Made by a program: the position numbers and the translations under genes. A DNA stretch of 64,000 nt from Urophycis tenuis. Taxonomy: Eukaryota > Chordata > Actinopteri > Gadiformes > Phycidae. The notes under the pieces were generated by a model. That model had not been told where the DNA came from and did not search any database. It was given only the letters and a program-made list of their open reading frames with translations. Below, piece by piece: positions 28,601 to 51,012 of the stretch; within the stretch, counting starts at the first letter, position 1, and every line of letters starts with the position of its first letter. The DNA lies in assembly GCA_036785325.1 (NCBI GenBank), contig JAXIVH010000069.1:506822-570821 (forward strand). Reading direction: 5' to 3'.

Positions 28601-31195
28601 ATTTACTTTTGTGGATTGGTGAAATCACTGAGCACATCCTTTAGGTTGGTGCTGTTAAGAAGGTCTGATGACAACACTTGGCAGAGGTTAACCAAGCCCT
28701 TCACTCCAAGACCTGTAGTGAACCGAATAGAGAGCACAAACACAGACAAGCCCAGCACTAGAGGACTGCTGCTCATCTGGCCTCCCTTGGACACGGCTCC
28801 TTCTAACATGTGCTGCAAATGGTCTGAAATCAACCTGGACACCTGTTGAATTAGCAGTGAATTGGCATGAGAACTAAATATACTGTACATTTATATTAGT
28901 AATGGTAGAATTTCTCAAAATGCTGATTGTACCTACAATCACGGTGGGGGGGTTTGAGTTTTCTGCGTAGTATATTCTTGGTTGATCATAACCGAGAGTG
29001 TACTGAAAGTCGGTCAAGTTCCTATGCAGATTTTTTGTGCTCTCTTTGTCCGATGGAGACCAGTTCTCAAACAGTCTTTTCAGCAGCGCTGACACAGAGA
29101 ATTGCCAGCGTTCCGCAATCTTGTTTTCATTTGGTTTCGTCCAGCCAGTTCCAACAACCCGTTGCCAGAGGGAGTACTTCATTCGGCAAATGAAACCCTC
29201 AAAAAGGTGCAGCTCTAAAATGAACAACATACTGTTCAGTCATTTCAGATACATTAAGAGCAGTAAAATGATGCAAGCATTGGGGTTTGAACTCAGAACC
29301 TTATCCTGCCACTGATTAGTGATCAAAAAATATACAGTATAGACCTTTAACAGCTTTATCTCGTGGAATAATGATGTTCCTCATTGCTGTCTCATGGATT
29401 TCTTTGCTTCGTTGCTGAACGACATACGTGTAGCTCGACTTCACCCCTCTTAGGACAACACTGTCCTTCAGGGAAAGGCTTGCTTCCAGCAGGTAGTGTT
29501 TCTGAGGAAGCTCACTGAATGCAAGACATTGAATCATGTGTTTATCAAATGATTAATTTCATAAAATAGGTAATAGAGAATTAAAGAGGAGTTAAAGTAT
29601 TAATATTCAAGCAAAATGCACTTTTGCTTGAATGTTTACTTACGATAAATGGGTCACGTTAAGAAGAAGATCTGATTCGTTTTCTTGCGTCAAAAAGATT
29701 TGATCAATGTTGCGATTAAACCGAAATGCATTATCCAACACCGCGTGAATGTGAAGGGTGAACATGGGGCACTCAGAAGGTAGAGATCCCCTGTAGTGGG
29801 AAAACAAAGAGACAAAGGACTTGATCTCAGGCAATAGATGTATTTGGTCACCCTGCGTACACCCCTGTTCAAAGCTACTATTTTGGTTTGAGAGTTGTTG
29901 GCTCTCTGCTCACCGCTCTTCCTTGCTTTGGGAGGCCCCGCGGGCGCCCTCTCTGGCCCCTGGCGTGTCCAGCCTCGTCTCCACCTTCGCAGTCCCATCA
30001 GTCACTGCTTGTGCGTACGAAGGGGGCTTGGCCTCGGCATCTTTTGGTAACGGGCGCTCTGGGCCTGCACTTTTCCCTGAGGGACCATCTTCGTGTTTTT
30101 GCACAGCTTCTGTGAGGTTTGCCTTCTGCTCCATTGATGCACCGCCGTCGCCTGTATTGTCACACCCTGGTGAAGGAGATGTGGGTTGGTAGTTTGGATT
30201 TGTCTGGATCTCCTCCGTGGTGCTTCCTGACATGGGCGTTTCTTCAGGCTTCTGCCCGTCTGGCCGCCAGTCTGTCTTCAGGTCTGGCTCGGGATGCACC
30301 GGCACAATCTGGTTTGTTCCAGATGGTCGCAGGGTGGCATTGTTATCCATTGTCTCCTCAGTGTCCTCGTTCTGTTGCAGCACGTCAGCGGGTTCATATT
30401 GCGTTGCCCGGTGGTGCCGCGTCACTACTGAAGTCTGCGTTTCGCAGCTTTTGGTCTTGCACTTCCTGGTTTGAGTGTGAACGTGCACCACTTCAGCCTC
30501 TTTGCCCTTGTGCTGTATTTTATGTCTTTTGGAACAAGGCGACAAGTTGTTCTCCTCAGACTGAAGCTGACTGGTTTGGGCTTGATGGTCCGCGAGCTGG
30601 ACTTCTGCCTCAGCCGTGGTTTGAGTTTGCGGCACAGAGGTCTCCAGTGTGGCCTCCCCTGACAACGCTGTCTGGTCCTGACCATCTACCAGACGTTTCA
30701 CAGCTTCAGTATCCTCTCCTCCTTGGCAGGCCGAGCCAGGCTTCTTCCGTTTTTTTCTGCTTCTTTTGGTTTTCCTCTTTGACTCTTCAGCTTTCCGACT
30801 TGGGGATCTGCGTGGCCTTTCATCCTGGAACGTATAAAGCATGCTTAGGTTGCACATACAGCATTCACTGCATTATGTTAACAGACCCATGATCGCATGA
30901 TCAGACCCATGATCTAGAACACACATCTGCTTGGTTCACAAAAGCACATTCATTATTATTATTATTATTATTATCATCATCATCATTATTATTACTATTA
31001 TTATTAATATTTGTATTATTACACTACCTGATTGAAAAAGAAACAAGTTTGATGTCAAAGTCTAATCTAGACCATACTGTATATCTGTTACTTTACCTCC
31101 TGTATTGTCCTTGGATTTATGGCAACGCCTTCCTTATTGCCACCCTTCCCGGTTTTCCGAGTTTCGCCCTGCGTGCGATCCGAGTTCTGCTCCAT
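1..31195 (-). CDS. rnf213: rnf213: giant AAA+ ATPase / E3 ubiquitin ligase (mysterin), 64 coding exons, 3' end cut by window
   Basis: RNF213 is a cytosolic dynein-like AAA+ ATPase fused to an E3 ubiquitin ligase. The human protein is linked to moyamoya disease, lipid droplets and antimicrobial ubiquitylation. I joined 64 exons by GT/AG sites and reading phase; they total about 5,180 codons against about 5,207 in human. The ATG is at 31193-31195 and opens a 33-codon first exon. Order: disordered charged N-terminus, CBM20-like region, helical stalk, AAA units with two clear Walker A motifs, RING finger (12178-12357), RZ finger (7060-7489) and C-terminal domain. The last exon (1-104) aligns to the human protein about 20 residues before its end, so the stop lies just outside the window. 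Exon coordinates are in the block entries below. Only one copy is present. Identity is very secure; a few individual splice sites are less so. Confidence 0.97.
243..361. repeat. (TG)n and poly-G in the last visible rnf213 intron
   Basis: (TG)n at about 249-294 followed by a G-rich tract with a 20-base G run ending about 359. Confidence 0.9.
2540..2665. repeat. (AAAT)n, GAT/GAC and GAG trinucleotide array in an rnf213 intron
   Basis: A run of AAATs, then GATGAT/GACGAT units, then GAGGAG units, within the intron between exons 61 and 62. The open frame across it (poly-His/Ile on the minus strand) is an artefact. Confidence 0.85.
7060..7489 (-). CDS. rnf213: rnf213 exons 49-51: RZ-type zinc finger
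   Basis: Exons: 7405-7489, 7274-7308 (35 bp) and 7060-7160. Together they encode [16 protein letters not shown] and [13 protein letters not shown], which line up with the RZ finger of human RNF213 (CPNGHPCSVGECGRPM...CIDCHAPIGG). The conserved Cys/His set is intact. In human this finger is the ligase module needed for ubiquitylating lipid A of cytosolic bacteria. The finger is split over three exons, one of only 35 bp, and any gene finder that misses the micro-exon would break it. Confidence 0.95.
7823..11518 (-). CDS. rnf213: rnf213 exons 42-48: helical region between RING and RZ finger
   Basis: Exons: 11373-11518, 10918-11017, 10496-10607, 9459-9669, 8909-9105, 8536-8652, 7823-8065. Matches to human include [13 protein letters not shown] (exon 43), GLYLLFVNC (exon 44), ARLRLCL (exon 45), [12 protein letters not shown] (exon 46) and [14 protein letters not shown] (exon 47). 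Exon 45 must end at GCAG|GTGTGG (9459) rather than at the downstream CAG|GTCCAG, because only this keeps phase with exon 46. Three of the introns hold notable repeats: (CT)n at the exon 42 acceptor, a 14-bp minisatellite before exon 45, and a poly-C run at the exon 46 donor. Confidence 0.92.
8881..8903. repeat. Poly-G (23) at the rnf213 exon 46 donor
   Basis: On the minus strand the donor is CAG|GTGAA followed at once by a 23-base C run. Confidence 0.9.
9689..10106. repeat. 14-bp minisatellite, about 30 units, in an rnf213 intron
   Basis: Units are ACAGGAGTGATCAG or ACAGGAGTGAACAG with a single T/A variant; a few have GGGGTG, ACTGG or GGCAGG. The array begins about 20 bp upstream (on the transcript) of the exon 45 acceptor. 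Confidence 0.95.
11525..11609. repeat. Pure (GA)n, 85 bp, at the rnf213 exon 42 acceptor
   Basis: On the transcribed minus strand this is (CT)n ending about six bases before the acceptor AG (CAAAAG|GGCTGC). Confidence 0.95.
12178..12357 (-). CDS. rnf213: rnf213 exon 41: RING finger (C3HC4)
   Basis: This 180-bp exon encodes the RING domain. The order of ligands reads C-x2-C, then PC-K-H, C-x2-C, and finally C-x2-C (CAVC, LLPCKH, CLPC, CPTC), a complete C3HC4 set. It is followed by RTGLPPDPQ, matching human LTALPDEFSP. RING domains recruit E2 enzymes; in RNF213 work on the human protein suggests that much activity instead depends on the RZ finger. The acceptor is at 12358-12359 and the donor at 12176-12177. 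Residue positions in the predicted protein are about 4020-4080. Confidence 0.96.
12780..16745 (-). CDS. rnf213: rnf213 exons 27-40: end of AAA core and start of E3 module
   Basis: Exons: 16609-16745, 16426-16521, 16209-16321, 15905-16018, 15667-15728, 15368-15524, 15080-15215, 14777-14965, 14545-14678, 14159-14334, 13844-14050, 13392-13579, 12955-13075, 12780-12880. Phases join without conflict across all fourteen. Recognisable stretches include [11 protein letters not shown] (exon 30; human [11 protein letters not shown]), [14 protein letters not shown] (exon 32) and [18 protein letters not shown] (exon 34). These form the helical shell between the AAA ring and the RING finger. The 62-bp exon 31 replaces a longer acidic linker in human. 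The acceptor of exon 38 follows a poly-T tract and an (AT)n array. Confidence 0.93.
13609..13661. repeat. (TA)n next to poly-A upstream of rnf213 exon 38
   Basis: (TG)n then (TA)n of about 45 bp in the intron before exon 38; the adjoining A run is the poly-T of the exon 38 acceptor on the minus strand. Confidence 0.85.
16837..22454 (-). CDS. rnf213: rnf213 exons 23-26: AAA+ ATPase core, including a 3,753-bp exon
   Basis: Exons: 21233-22454, 20946-21130, 20689-20841, 16837-20589. Exon 26 (1,251 codons, phase 0 at both ends) carries the two motor AAA units. The first has Walker A GETGCGKT near 19662-19688 and Walker B ILFFDEAN near 19480-19500. The second has the atypical P-loop GKPGSSKS near 18650-18672 and Walker B VVVLDEIG near 18438-18460. 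Human RNF213 also has one very large exon here, so the structure is ancestral. The P-loop of the preceding AAA unit (PAVG|KS; AGVGKS in human) is split by the exon 23/24 intron. Towards its 3' end exon 26 encodes an acidic, serine/threonine-rich linker (about 17030-17280) that looks disordered. Open reading frames on the opposite strand are shadows. Confidence 0.96.
22538..31195 (-). CDS. rnf213: rnf213 exons 1-22: N-terminal disordered region, CBM20-like region and stalk
   Basis: Exons: 31097-31195, 29914-30824, 29644-29790, 29345-29514, 28937-29214, 28607-28842, 28168-28374 (or up to 28557), 27324-27531, 27017-27063, 26703-26874, 26299-26616, 26019-26117, 25577-25705, 25482-25523, 25135-25300, 24850-25017, 24602-24751, 23821-24452, 23536-23695, 23226-23443, 22991-23134, 22538-22690. 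Exon 2 (911 bp) is lysine-, glutamate- and threonine-rich with a [17 protein letters not shown] basic stretch, resembling the poorly conserved human N-terminus. Exons 3-5 match the carbohydrate-binding-like segment. Exons 18-22 match the human stalk well, for example [14 protein letters not shown] in exon 20. The 42-bp exon 14 uses donor CAA|GTAATA because a nearby GGGTAT donor breaks the frame. Exons 1-14 diverge most from human and are the least certain in detail. Confidence 0.88.
26446..26546 (-). repeat. rnf213: In-frame 30-bp coding minisatellite in rnf213 exon 11
   Basis: Three nearly identical 30-bp units encode [10 protein letters not shown] three times, followed by a diverged ALDADNE. 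The repeat is wholly inside exon 11 (26299-26616) and keeps frame. Human RNF213 has no such run at this point. Confidence 0.9.
27890..28120 (+). mobile_element. SINE/LINE-tail type interspersed element in rnf213 intron 7
   Basis: Reads CTAGCAATGGTTAACCTAGC, GGTGACTTTCTTACTGTATT, and ends TTGTAAGTCGCTTTGAATAA then AAGCGTCTGCTAAATG with a TAAATG tail. It is the same family as the copies at 43483, 46254 and 56282, in the opposite orientation. Confidence 0.75.
28398..28537 (-). repeat. rnf213: 33-bp minisatellite next to the rnf213 exon 7 acceptor
   Basis: Four units of exactly 33 bp (starts at 28398, 28431, 28464, 28497) plus a partial one. On the minus strand each is pyrimidine-rich and free of AG. 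The frame is open through the array and would encode [11 protein letters not shown] per unit, in phase with exon 7. Confidence 0.9.
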
Positions 31196-33017
31196 CTGAA
31201 GCGTCTTTCTGACGGTGTTTCCAGACACCCGCTACACAACTCTGCGGTTTATTTGTTGGTGTGAAAATACAATTAGCATTTCAATACTGGAAACGGTGCT
31301 GTCAAGTAGCTAATGCGATGCATCTAACTCCATCGTTTCTTTGAGATAATAAAAAGATCGTTTCTTTGAGATAATAATAGGCCGAATGCAGTAGGCCTAT
31401 GTAAAAAGCAGCAGCCAACAACTGCGATTGAACTGCAATTTGTCATTGCAGTACACGCAATTAAAAGTCATATCAAAATACGCTTTTAACCATCAATGTC
31501 TACATTAGAGAATAAATTGGTCGGTGCCACCACCTACCTCCTCAGGTCATCTCCCTTCACTCTTCACAAACACGACTACTGTCTGCAACAACTCTGTGGG
31601 TCTGACTGTTTCAATAGTCACTCATGGTGTAGCCTTCCCAGTAAGGGGACGTCAACAATTGTCTACTCATGTAGTTGACTGTGTATTGATTTTGATTTGT
31701 TTAGCAATCTATTTCAGATAATACCATTCAGTAAAAATAATGATCCAACTAATAATGATAAATAATCAAGTGATTGGAACGTATTGTACATCCAAATGCG
31801 TATACATAATGGAATGTTGTTATCTCGAGATGGTGTATATTTGTACGACTATCCCCAATCAAAAAACGAAGTTAAGTTTCAGTTTCATTTCGCTTGTCCT
31901 GCAAGCTCTCAACGAACATGAAACCTAACGTATTGTGAATCACTACGACGAGCACGGAGACTAGAACTAGAATTGCATCAGCAATGTACACCCTTTTATT
32001 TGAACAAGTAATGAACCCCCAACATTCTATTCTAAAACTGTTAGTCCCAATGCTTGATTCTGATTGGCTGATAGGTGTACCTTATGAGACGATAAAGTAC
32101 ACCTGTCCCCATCCAACGCTGCTGCTGACCCCTTCACATATCACTTTTTTCTGCTTTGTTATGGAATGGAAAGTTAACTTCGATTTGTTGGATGGACTAA
32201 CTATGGTCAATAAACTGCTTGTGGAAAGGGGCTGTTAAAAATAAAGTGATTGCTTGCAAGCGACGTGTTGTTTCTGCAACCTGGCCGGGAACTACTTCCT
32301 TGTATCTGAGAACTACTTTGTTGCGCATCTAGTGAATTATTAGTTAAACGGAAGCGTTTTTATTGCTACATGATTTTTGATGTTGCCGCGTTGGTAACAG
32401 TTTTAGAATAGCAATTAGTCACGTCGAGAGGGTGTGAATTATGGAAAAATAGGGAACGCCTGAGAGGCGTGATAAGTCCCGAGGCGCTGCTAATTGCTAA
32501 ATTATGGTGCCAAAATATTTGTAAATCATTGACCAATGGCATTTCCTAAGCAGCCAAGTAAAGTAAACTAAGTGCCAAAGACAGTCAGAACGACTATGCA
32601 TGTGAAATGAACTGATAAGGGGAATTGTGTGTTTCTTTTAAAAAATACTTTAATGGTTTTGTGACATTGCAACCTGTATACGTAAAAGCGAATAATGAAC
32701 AGTAAGCAATGTAGGCCTATAACTAGGCCTAACCAGGTGACAGCTATTTGCAAAGGGGAAAAGCAAGGCGTAGGTAGACCTACTTGTACCCTTGTTTAAT
32801 CGGACTCTGCTAAATTACCCCCCAAAAAAGAATAGCCTAGGCCTACAAAATATGTATTTTAAACAATAACACAATGGTACCTCTCCCACATACACCACAT
32901 ATCCATCACGTTGTGACAACACAGGGCTCCGAGTTAAACAACTAAACAACAGAAAGTCCAACAACAGCTCCATCGTATAAGTGCTTCGCTTCCCGTCCGC
33001 CCCGCATGACAGACAGC
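31196..33017. other. Intergenic: rnf213 5' flank
   Basis: No open frame here resembles a known protein. It is AT-rich and should contain the rnf213 promoter and 5' noncoding exon(s). A donor-like site on the minus strand (GAG|GTAGGTGG) near 31530-31545 could end a noncoding exon. Apart from the ISRE-like site nothing specific is visible. Confidence 0.5.
31875..31893 (-). promoter_or_regulatory. ISRE-like interferon response element upstream of rnf213
   Basis: On the minus strand the site reads GCGAAATGAAACTGAAACT, which contains the ISRE core GAAANNGAAACT with an extra GAAA repeat. It lies about 680 bp upstream of the rnf213 ATG, where a promoter or a noncoding first exon is expected. Human RNF213 is interferon-inducible, so an IRF/STAT-bound site here makes sense. 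No reporter or binding evidence is available; position and match are the only support. Confidence 0.6.
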
Positions 33018-34581
33018 TCAGGCGCCGGCGGGCTTCTTTACCCTCCTCACCACCACCCTGGTTCTTCTCCCCTGCGGCCTGCTTCCCTCCCCCGTTGCCG
33101 TGGCGTTCCCGCCCGCCGCTCTGCCCGCCGGGGGCAGCGGCTCGGCCCGGGGCGGCGCGGGACTCCGGCCCACCCTCACGTCGTCCACGAAGGCCTCCAC
33201 CCCGTCGAACTTGGCCGTCAGCTCGCCGAGGTGTTCCTTCAGCGCGTTGAACTCCTTGTAGAGGTCGCCCAGGGCGTCGGACAGCGGGCCGATCCTACGC
33301 GGCGGCGACATCATCGTCATGGTCATGGTCGTCGTCGGGCGGTCAGTCTCGCGCTCAGCGGAACTCGTCGCTGCACGCGTTAGCGTAAGGTCAGGGTTCC
33401 CCAACTAGCTCTCATCGAGGGCCAAATTGTCTGTTTTTTTTTTTTAATTGTTTTTCATTGGACCGGTAAGCATTGTTTTATGTGCAGGCGTTATTGTTGC
33501 TGCGATTAATAAGATAAGATAAGAAAAACACTTTATTAATCCCCTAAGGGAAATTGGGTATACAGGTATAGAAGTAGAAGTAGTATTATTGTTATGATTC
33601 GTAGTACAAGTAGTAGTTGGTTGTAGCAACAGATATTTCACTTCATGGCAGGTGGCATGACATAGTGTCACTAGGTCGGGCCTATTGACACTATGGGCTG
33701 CTAATTGGGGGGTGGCTGGCGTAGGCGGTCGGACGTTGGGGCGAATTAAGGTGTGGCGCGCTCTCTCTCTCACCTTCCGTAGTCGGGCAGCACAGTGCTG
33801 TGGTCATGCAGGAGGAGATCTTTGACCTGTGTCATGATGGCGTACTTCCAGTTGTCCAGCACCAGGGTGAGGTTGGCACATCCACGGGCGTTGACTCTCT
33901 CTGCTGCCGAGACAAAAGAAGACGTCGATGGTGGGGGGCGGGCCAGGAAAAAAAAAAATTATATGCATTACGTCGCTTCACAGGCGCACGTTGTATCGTT
34001 CTGGGTGGTTTCGTCATGTTTTGTGGCAGTGCAACACATCTGGCTTCATTGGCACGAGCTAGTTTATATCTCACGGTACTTATCTCCACTTTTAACAGTG
34101 CGATTGTGAGTCAACGGTTAGCAGTCATTCGAACAGGAATTTGTGGTCATCCATCAAAAATTGAGAATGTTAGCGTTTTAAAGCGCACAAAAACTAAAAT
34201 GATAAAATGTGTGACTCTGCCTTGAGCATCGACATGTTTTTCGTTTGTTTGTTTTTTAATCAAAAGACACCTGTACAAAAACACATGTAACCTCAGACAT
34301 CACATTATGAAAGAATCACATATTTAATTGATGTGTATCATGTCGCCATGTACTGGCCAATACCCACTCCTAGCTGACAGAGAGAGGAGACTGCCGTGTC
34401 GCCATGCATGCGTGCAGTGCAACGATTTCTACCGCTGAGGTGGGAGGTGAAGACAGATGGAGAGGTTAAGATTTGGGTCGTCACCTTCAGACCTGTAGTC
34501 CCACTCCAAACCATGCTGCTTCCTCTGTGACTGTGCAGCAGGCAGAGTCATAAGCAAAAGGAGGAGGACAAGCATCTGCAT
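33018..34581 (-). CDS. Unrecognised small secreted coiled-coil protein, three exons, 166 aa
   Basis: Exons: 34485-34581, 33774-33900 (or 33903) and 33018-33294; the sum is 501 bp, exactly 167 codons with stop. The product starts MQMLVLLLLLMTLPAAQSQ, a clear signal peptide with likely cleavage after the AQS region. It continues with one cysteine (RGCANLT, also an N-glycosylation sequon), an amphipathic helix around DNWKYAIMTQVKDLLL, and a second heptad-like helix around LGDLYKEFNALKEHLGEL. It ends in a proline/arginine-rich tail with a basic end (RRTRVVVRRVKK). I do not recognise the family. A single cysteine followed by a helix is vaguely like PLAC9, but the match is too weak to name it. Clean splice sites and constant phase support a real gene. 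Confidence 0.72.
33505..33565 (-). mobile_element. LINE 3' end fragment (RTE/Rex3-like tail)
   Basis: On the minus strand the sequence runs TTAGGGGATTAATAAAG followed by a (CTTAT)-type short repeat tail. This is the usual terminus of RTE-type (Rex3-like) fish retroposons. Only the extreme 3' end is visible, with no coding sequence. The family assignment is from the tail alone. Confidence 0.5.
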
Positions 34582-37500
34582 CCTCAAGCCCCAGATAGCA
34601 CTACCTGGAACATGAGACCCCACAACAATACATACTCGCTGTTCATTTGACCCGGATAGATCACTGGTATGCGTCTGATTTTGACATGCAAAATAAAGGG
34701 AAGAATACATACCTCAGCAACACTCAGGTATAATGCCTATAGGTAGTTCTAAGCTCCAAGGAAGCCTCTACTGGATGAGTCCAGCTGAGCTGGGTTGCAG
34801 ATCATAATGTAACCCCCAACACAACTCACACCTCCCAACTTTTCCAAGAGGAGGGAGTAGCTTTGGACTCCACCCCCCCCCCACCCCCAAACAAATAATA
34901 GTAACAAAGCAACATGCATTTGAATGGTGCCTCCACATCTGTTGTGCATCGATTTGTATTCTGATTGATCCGTTTTATGAATTGAATATATTATTGGGGA
35001 AATGCTTTAGGATCAGTCCGTTTGGCTACCTTTCTTGCAATAATGTGCAGGGGTCTCTTTCATCTGCTGTCCATCTGAGGACCAGGCAGTCCGGTGTTGA
35101 CATGGATATATGGCTCAGAACTGGCGTTTACCCTCTTACGTCAGAGATTAGCTGGTAACAGGACCCGCCGTAGTCTGCTTCGCAGTAGATTCAGATGGCG
35201 ATGAGCTGTTGAGAACCCAATTGCGTTGTGACCCATGGAGAAAAAAAATGTTCTCCTAAAAAGAAAATGACTGCCCGTCAGATACGTTTTGGACATAACC
35301 GCGGGGAGAAGTAGGACGCAGCTACATGGCTGGCGATGTTACGTACCCGACCACGCGTAAATCACCTGATTTGGCGGCGCACAGCAATATCAAAAACAGG
35401 TGGCCCAACTCGCCATCGTCAGGGACACGCAGATATATCTTCTACCTTTTGGCCACTTGCAAACTTTGAACTTCCTATGTTGCAGACAAAAGACGACATG
35501 ATGTTCGATGATAGGAATTAATTGTTCTTTATTAGGTTTTAAATCCGGGTCTACAACACTTGGATCCGCTGTGGTTCGCGGTAGGCTCAGACCCTGGAGC
35601 ATCCACGCTCAGCAAGCCTACCCAGGATTAAGGTTGGAATAAAACAAAACCCAAACAAAGCTAATTCAGAATCACATCGTCAGGTAATCGCTCGCAACTC
35701 AAAATGGGGCTTGGATGGTCGAAGGAGCCCAAACCAAAATACATTTAAACCATGTTGGCGGGGAAAACGGATCAAAAAAACTAAAATGGAGATCTACTCA
35801 ATTCATCATTGGAAATGAGCTCATGAGCTCGTACAAAAAAAAAAAAAAGTACACCTCATAAATAGAGTAAGTTGCATTCAAGGATGCATCTCAGTTTGAA
35901 AGGTTGGCATCCCAAAATGCAACGGTGCATTGTGACCAACCCAACACTGAAGCACATTTTTTATCACTTAGGCATTCGAGAGCATTTCGGGTTGACCCAC
36001 CTCTGTACTGTATTTAAATAAGTAAAAGTGGAGGATAACACAAAAAAAAAAAATCGTAATGTTTAGGGATGTTGCTGTATTGCCTGGGAATGGAGTATTT
36101 TTTTTGCATCATGGTAGGTCTACAGAAAGTTCTGGGCTTTGGGCGGGATTCACCGGGTTTGTTCACCCGCGTTAACTGAACAAAATCAAACAAGATGAAG
36201 AAAGGAGCCCATACTTGGGCATGAGCATGAGGAAAAAAAGTCCAATAAACAGCCCAGTCAACCCGTGACCCTCGGCATTCTGGGTGTGGTAGTCTTTGAA
36301 GGTTGATTGACAGGAAACGCACAGAGGGCCCATCAGAGTTTAAAAAAAAAGGCCCAATTTCTAGAGTCTACAATGGCCCCTATGGAATGGAGCCAGACAG
36401 GAAGAAGAGATTGAATGTGATGGTGTGTATGTGTGTGTGGGGTAAACAAGAGTGCACTGGGAGCGCGAGCTGAGGGATCCAGAAGTCACCATGTCTTCCC
36501 TGTCCAATCAATTGGCGACTAAAACGGTGTGGTGTAGGAGGGCACGGACTTGAACGACAGCCAGGCAAGAACGTAGGCTCGCCCACCACTCAAAAGCGCT
36601 GGAAAAATAAAGGCATTTCTTGCTATGAAGGACTAGGGGAGCTGAGAGAGAACGCGGGGGTGGGAAGAGACAGCGTCTAATATGGCTCATCAAACTGGGG
36701 AAGCAAACGGACGTCTCTGCGTCTGGCTGTGTGCAGGTCAAGTGCCGCTTCGAGTTCTCCAAAACAGAAGTTAGTTGAGTGCTTGTTCTGTCCAAATCAG
36801 TTGCAAAATGAATAAATAAAAAGGAGAAAAAAAAACACACACACATAGACACTCGTAATTAATTGCTGTAACCTCTTTAAATTTGGAATTAAATTGATTG
36901 ATTGTATGGGGCTATCGATGCATAAAAACAGGCCTGAGCAAAATTCCAACAGGAAGTATTGAAAAAACAAAAAAAACAAACCCAAAAAGCCAAGGGAAAA
37001 AAAAACAAACCATCACTACAATTGAAAAAAAAAAAAAAAAAAAAATTAAATAGCAATATCATTCCTCAAAGCTATGATTATTTACACAAAAATGTTCAAA
37101 ATAATATTGTGAGGCGTGGGGAGGGGGGGGCAGGGAGGAGGAGGGAGAGACAGGAGAACTATCCAGAGAGTACTAGCCGCTGCAGTCCAGAGACACGCAG
37201 CACACGCGCGTGTGTGTGTGTGTGTGTGAGCCGTGACCGGGGAGCCGCTTTCGCTCGGTCTGACGACGGAGGGGACAAAACGAGAGCGCCGCGGTCAAAG
37301 TGCTTTACCCGAAGGTAGCCAGCCACCCCCAGGAGCCCCCCCCCCCCACCGCGCGGGGGAGACGGACGCCAGAAGAGTCAGGTCCCTTAACAGTATTTAC
37401 TCTTGCAACAAATTTGGTGTAAACGGGTGCATCCTTTGTCGGGCTCCGGGGTTCCTTTCTTCCCCTTTTCGTCTTACTTTGGGTGAATCCAAAGCAGTCT

Positions 37501-37762
37501 GTGAGGCAAGTGGTGGAGACAGACAGCCTAAAACAAACGTGGGACTCCGGATGTTCCAGCCGCCGCCGCCGCCGCCGCCCCCCTGCTGCGATATCGGTGG
37601 CGGTGCTGAGATCAGGGACCTGGCGGCCGCTGGAGAGACTATTTAGTAAGTGTGGAATAAACGACCAGAGGGGTTGTGGGGCCAGGCGGGCAGGGCGGGG
37701 GGGGGGGGGGGGGGGTTTGGGGGTTTGGGGTGGTGGGGGTTCAAGGGTGTGTGTGGGGTCTT
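34582..37762. other. Intergenic / likely nploc4 3' UTR
   Basis: No convincing protein-coding exon. The part next to 37762 should be the nploc4 3' UTR. A minus-strand AATAAA (TTTATT at 35528-35533) is one possible poly(A) signal, which would make a UTR of about 2.2 kb; this is a guess. Several A-rich runs occur (35836-35848, 36041-36052, 37025-37046). The segment 37190-37640 is unusually GC- and CpG-rich. Confidence 0.4.
37190..37640. other. CpG-rich GC block just downstream of nploc4 stop
   Basis: The block holds many CpG dinucleotides, a (CCG)n run at 37560-37580 and a NotI-type GCGGCCGC near 37624. It contrasts with the AT-rich sequence to its left. It falls in the presumed nploc4 3' UTR or flank. 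Plus-strand open frames across it look like compositional artefacts. It could be a CpG island of an unannotated plus-strand transcript, or simply a GC-rich UTR. Confidence 0.45.

Positions 37763-51012
<13,250 letters not shown>

Noticed and set aside
29821..30892. 257-codon plus-strand open frame opposite rnf213 exon 2
   Set aside because: Shadow of the low-complexity minus-strand exon; no homology or splice logic.
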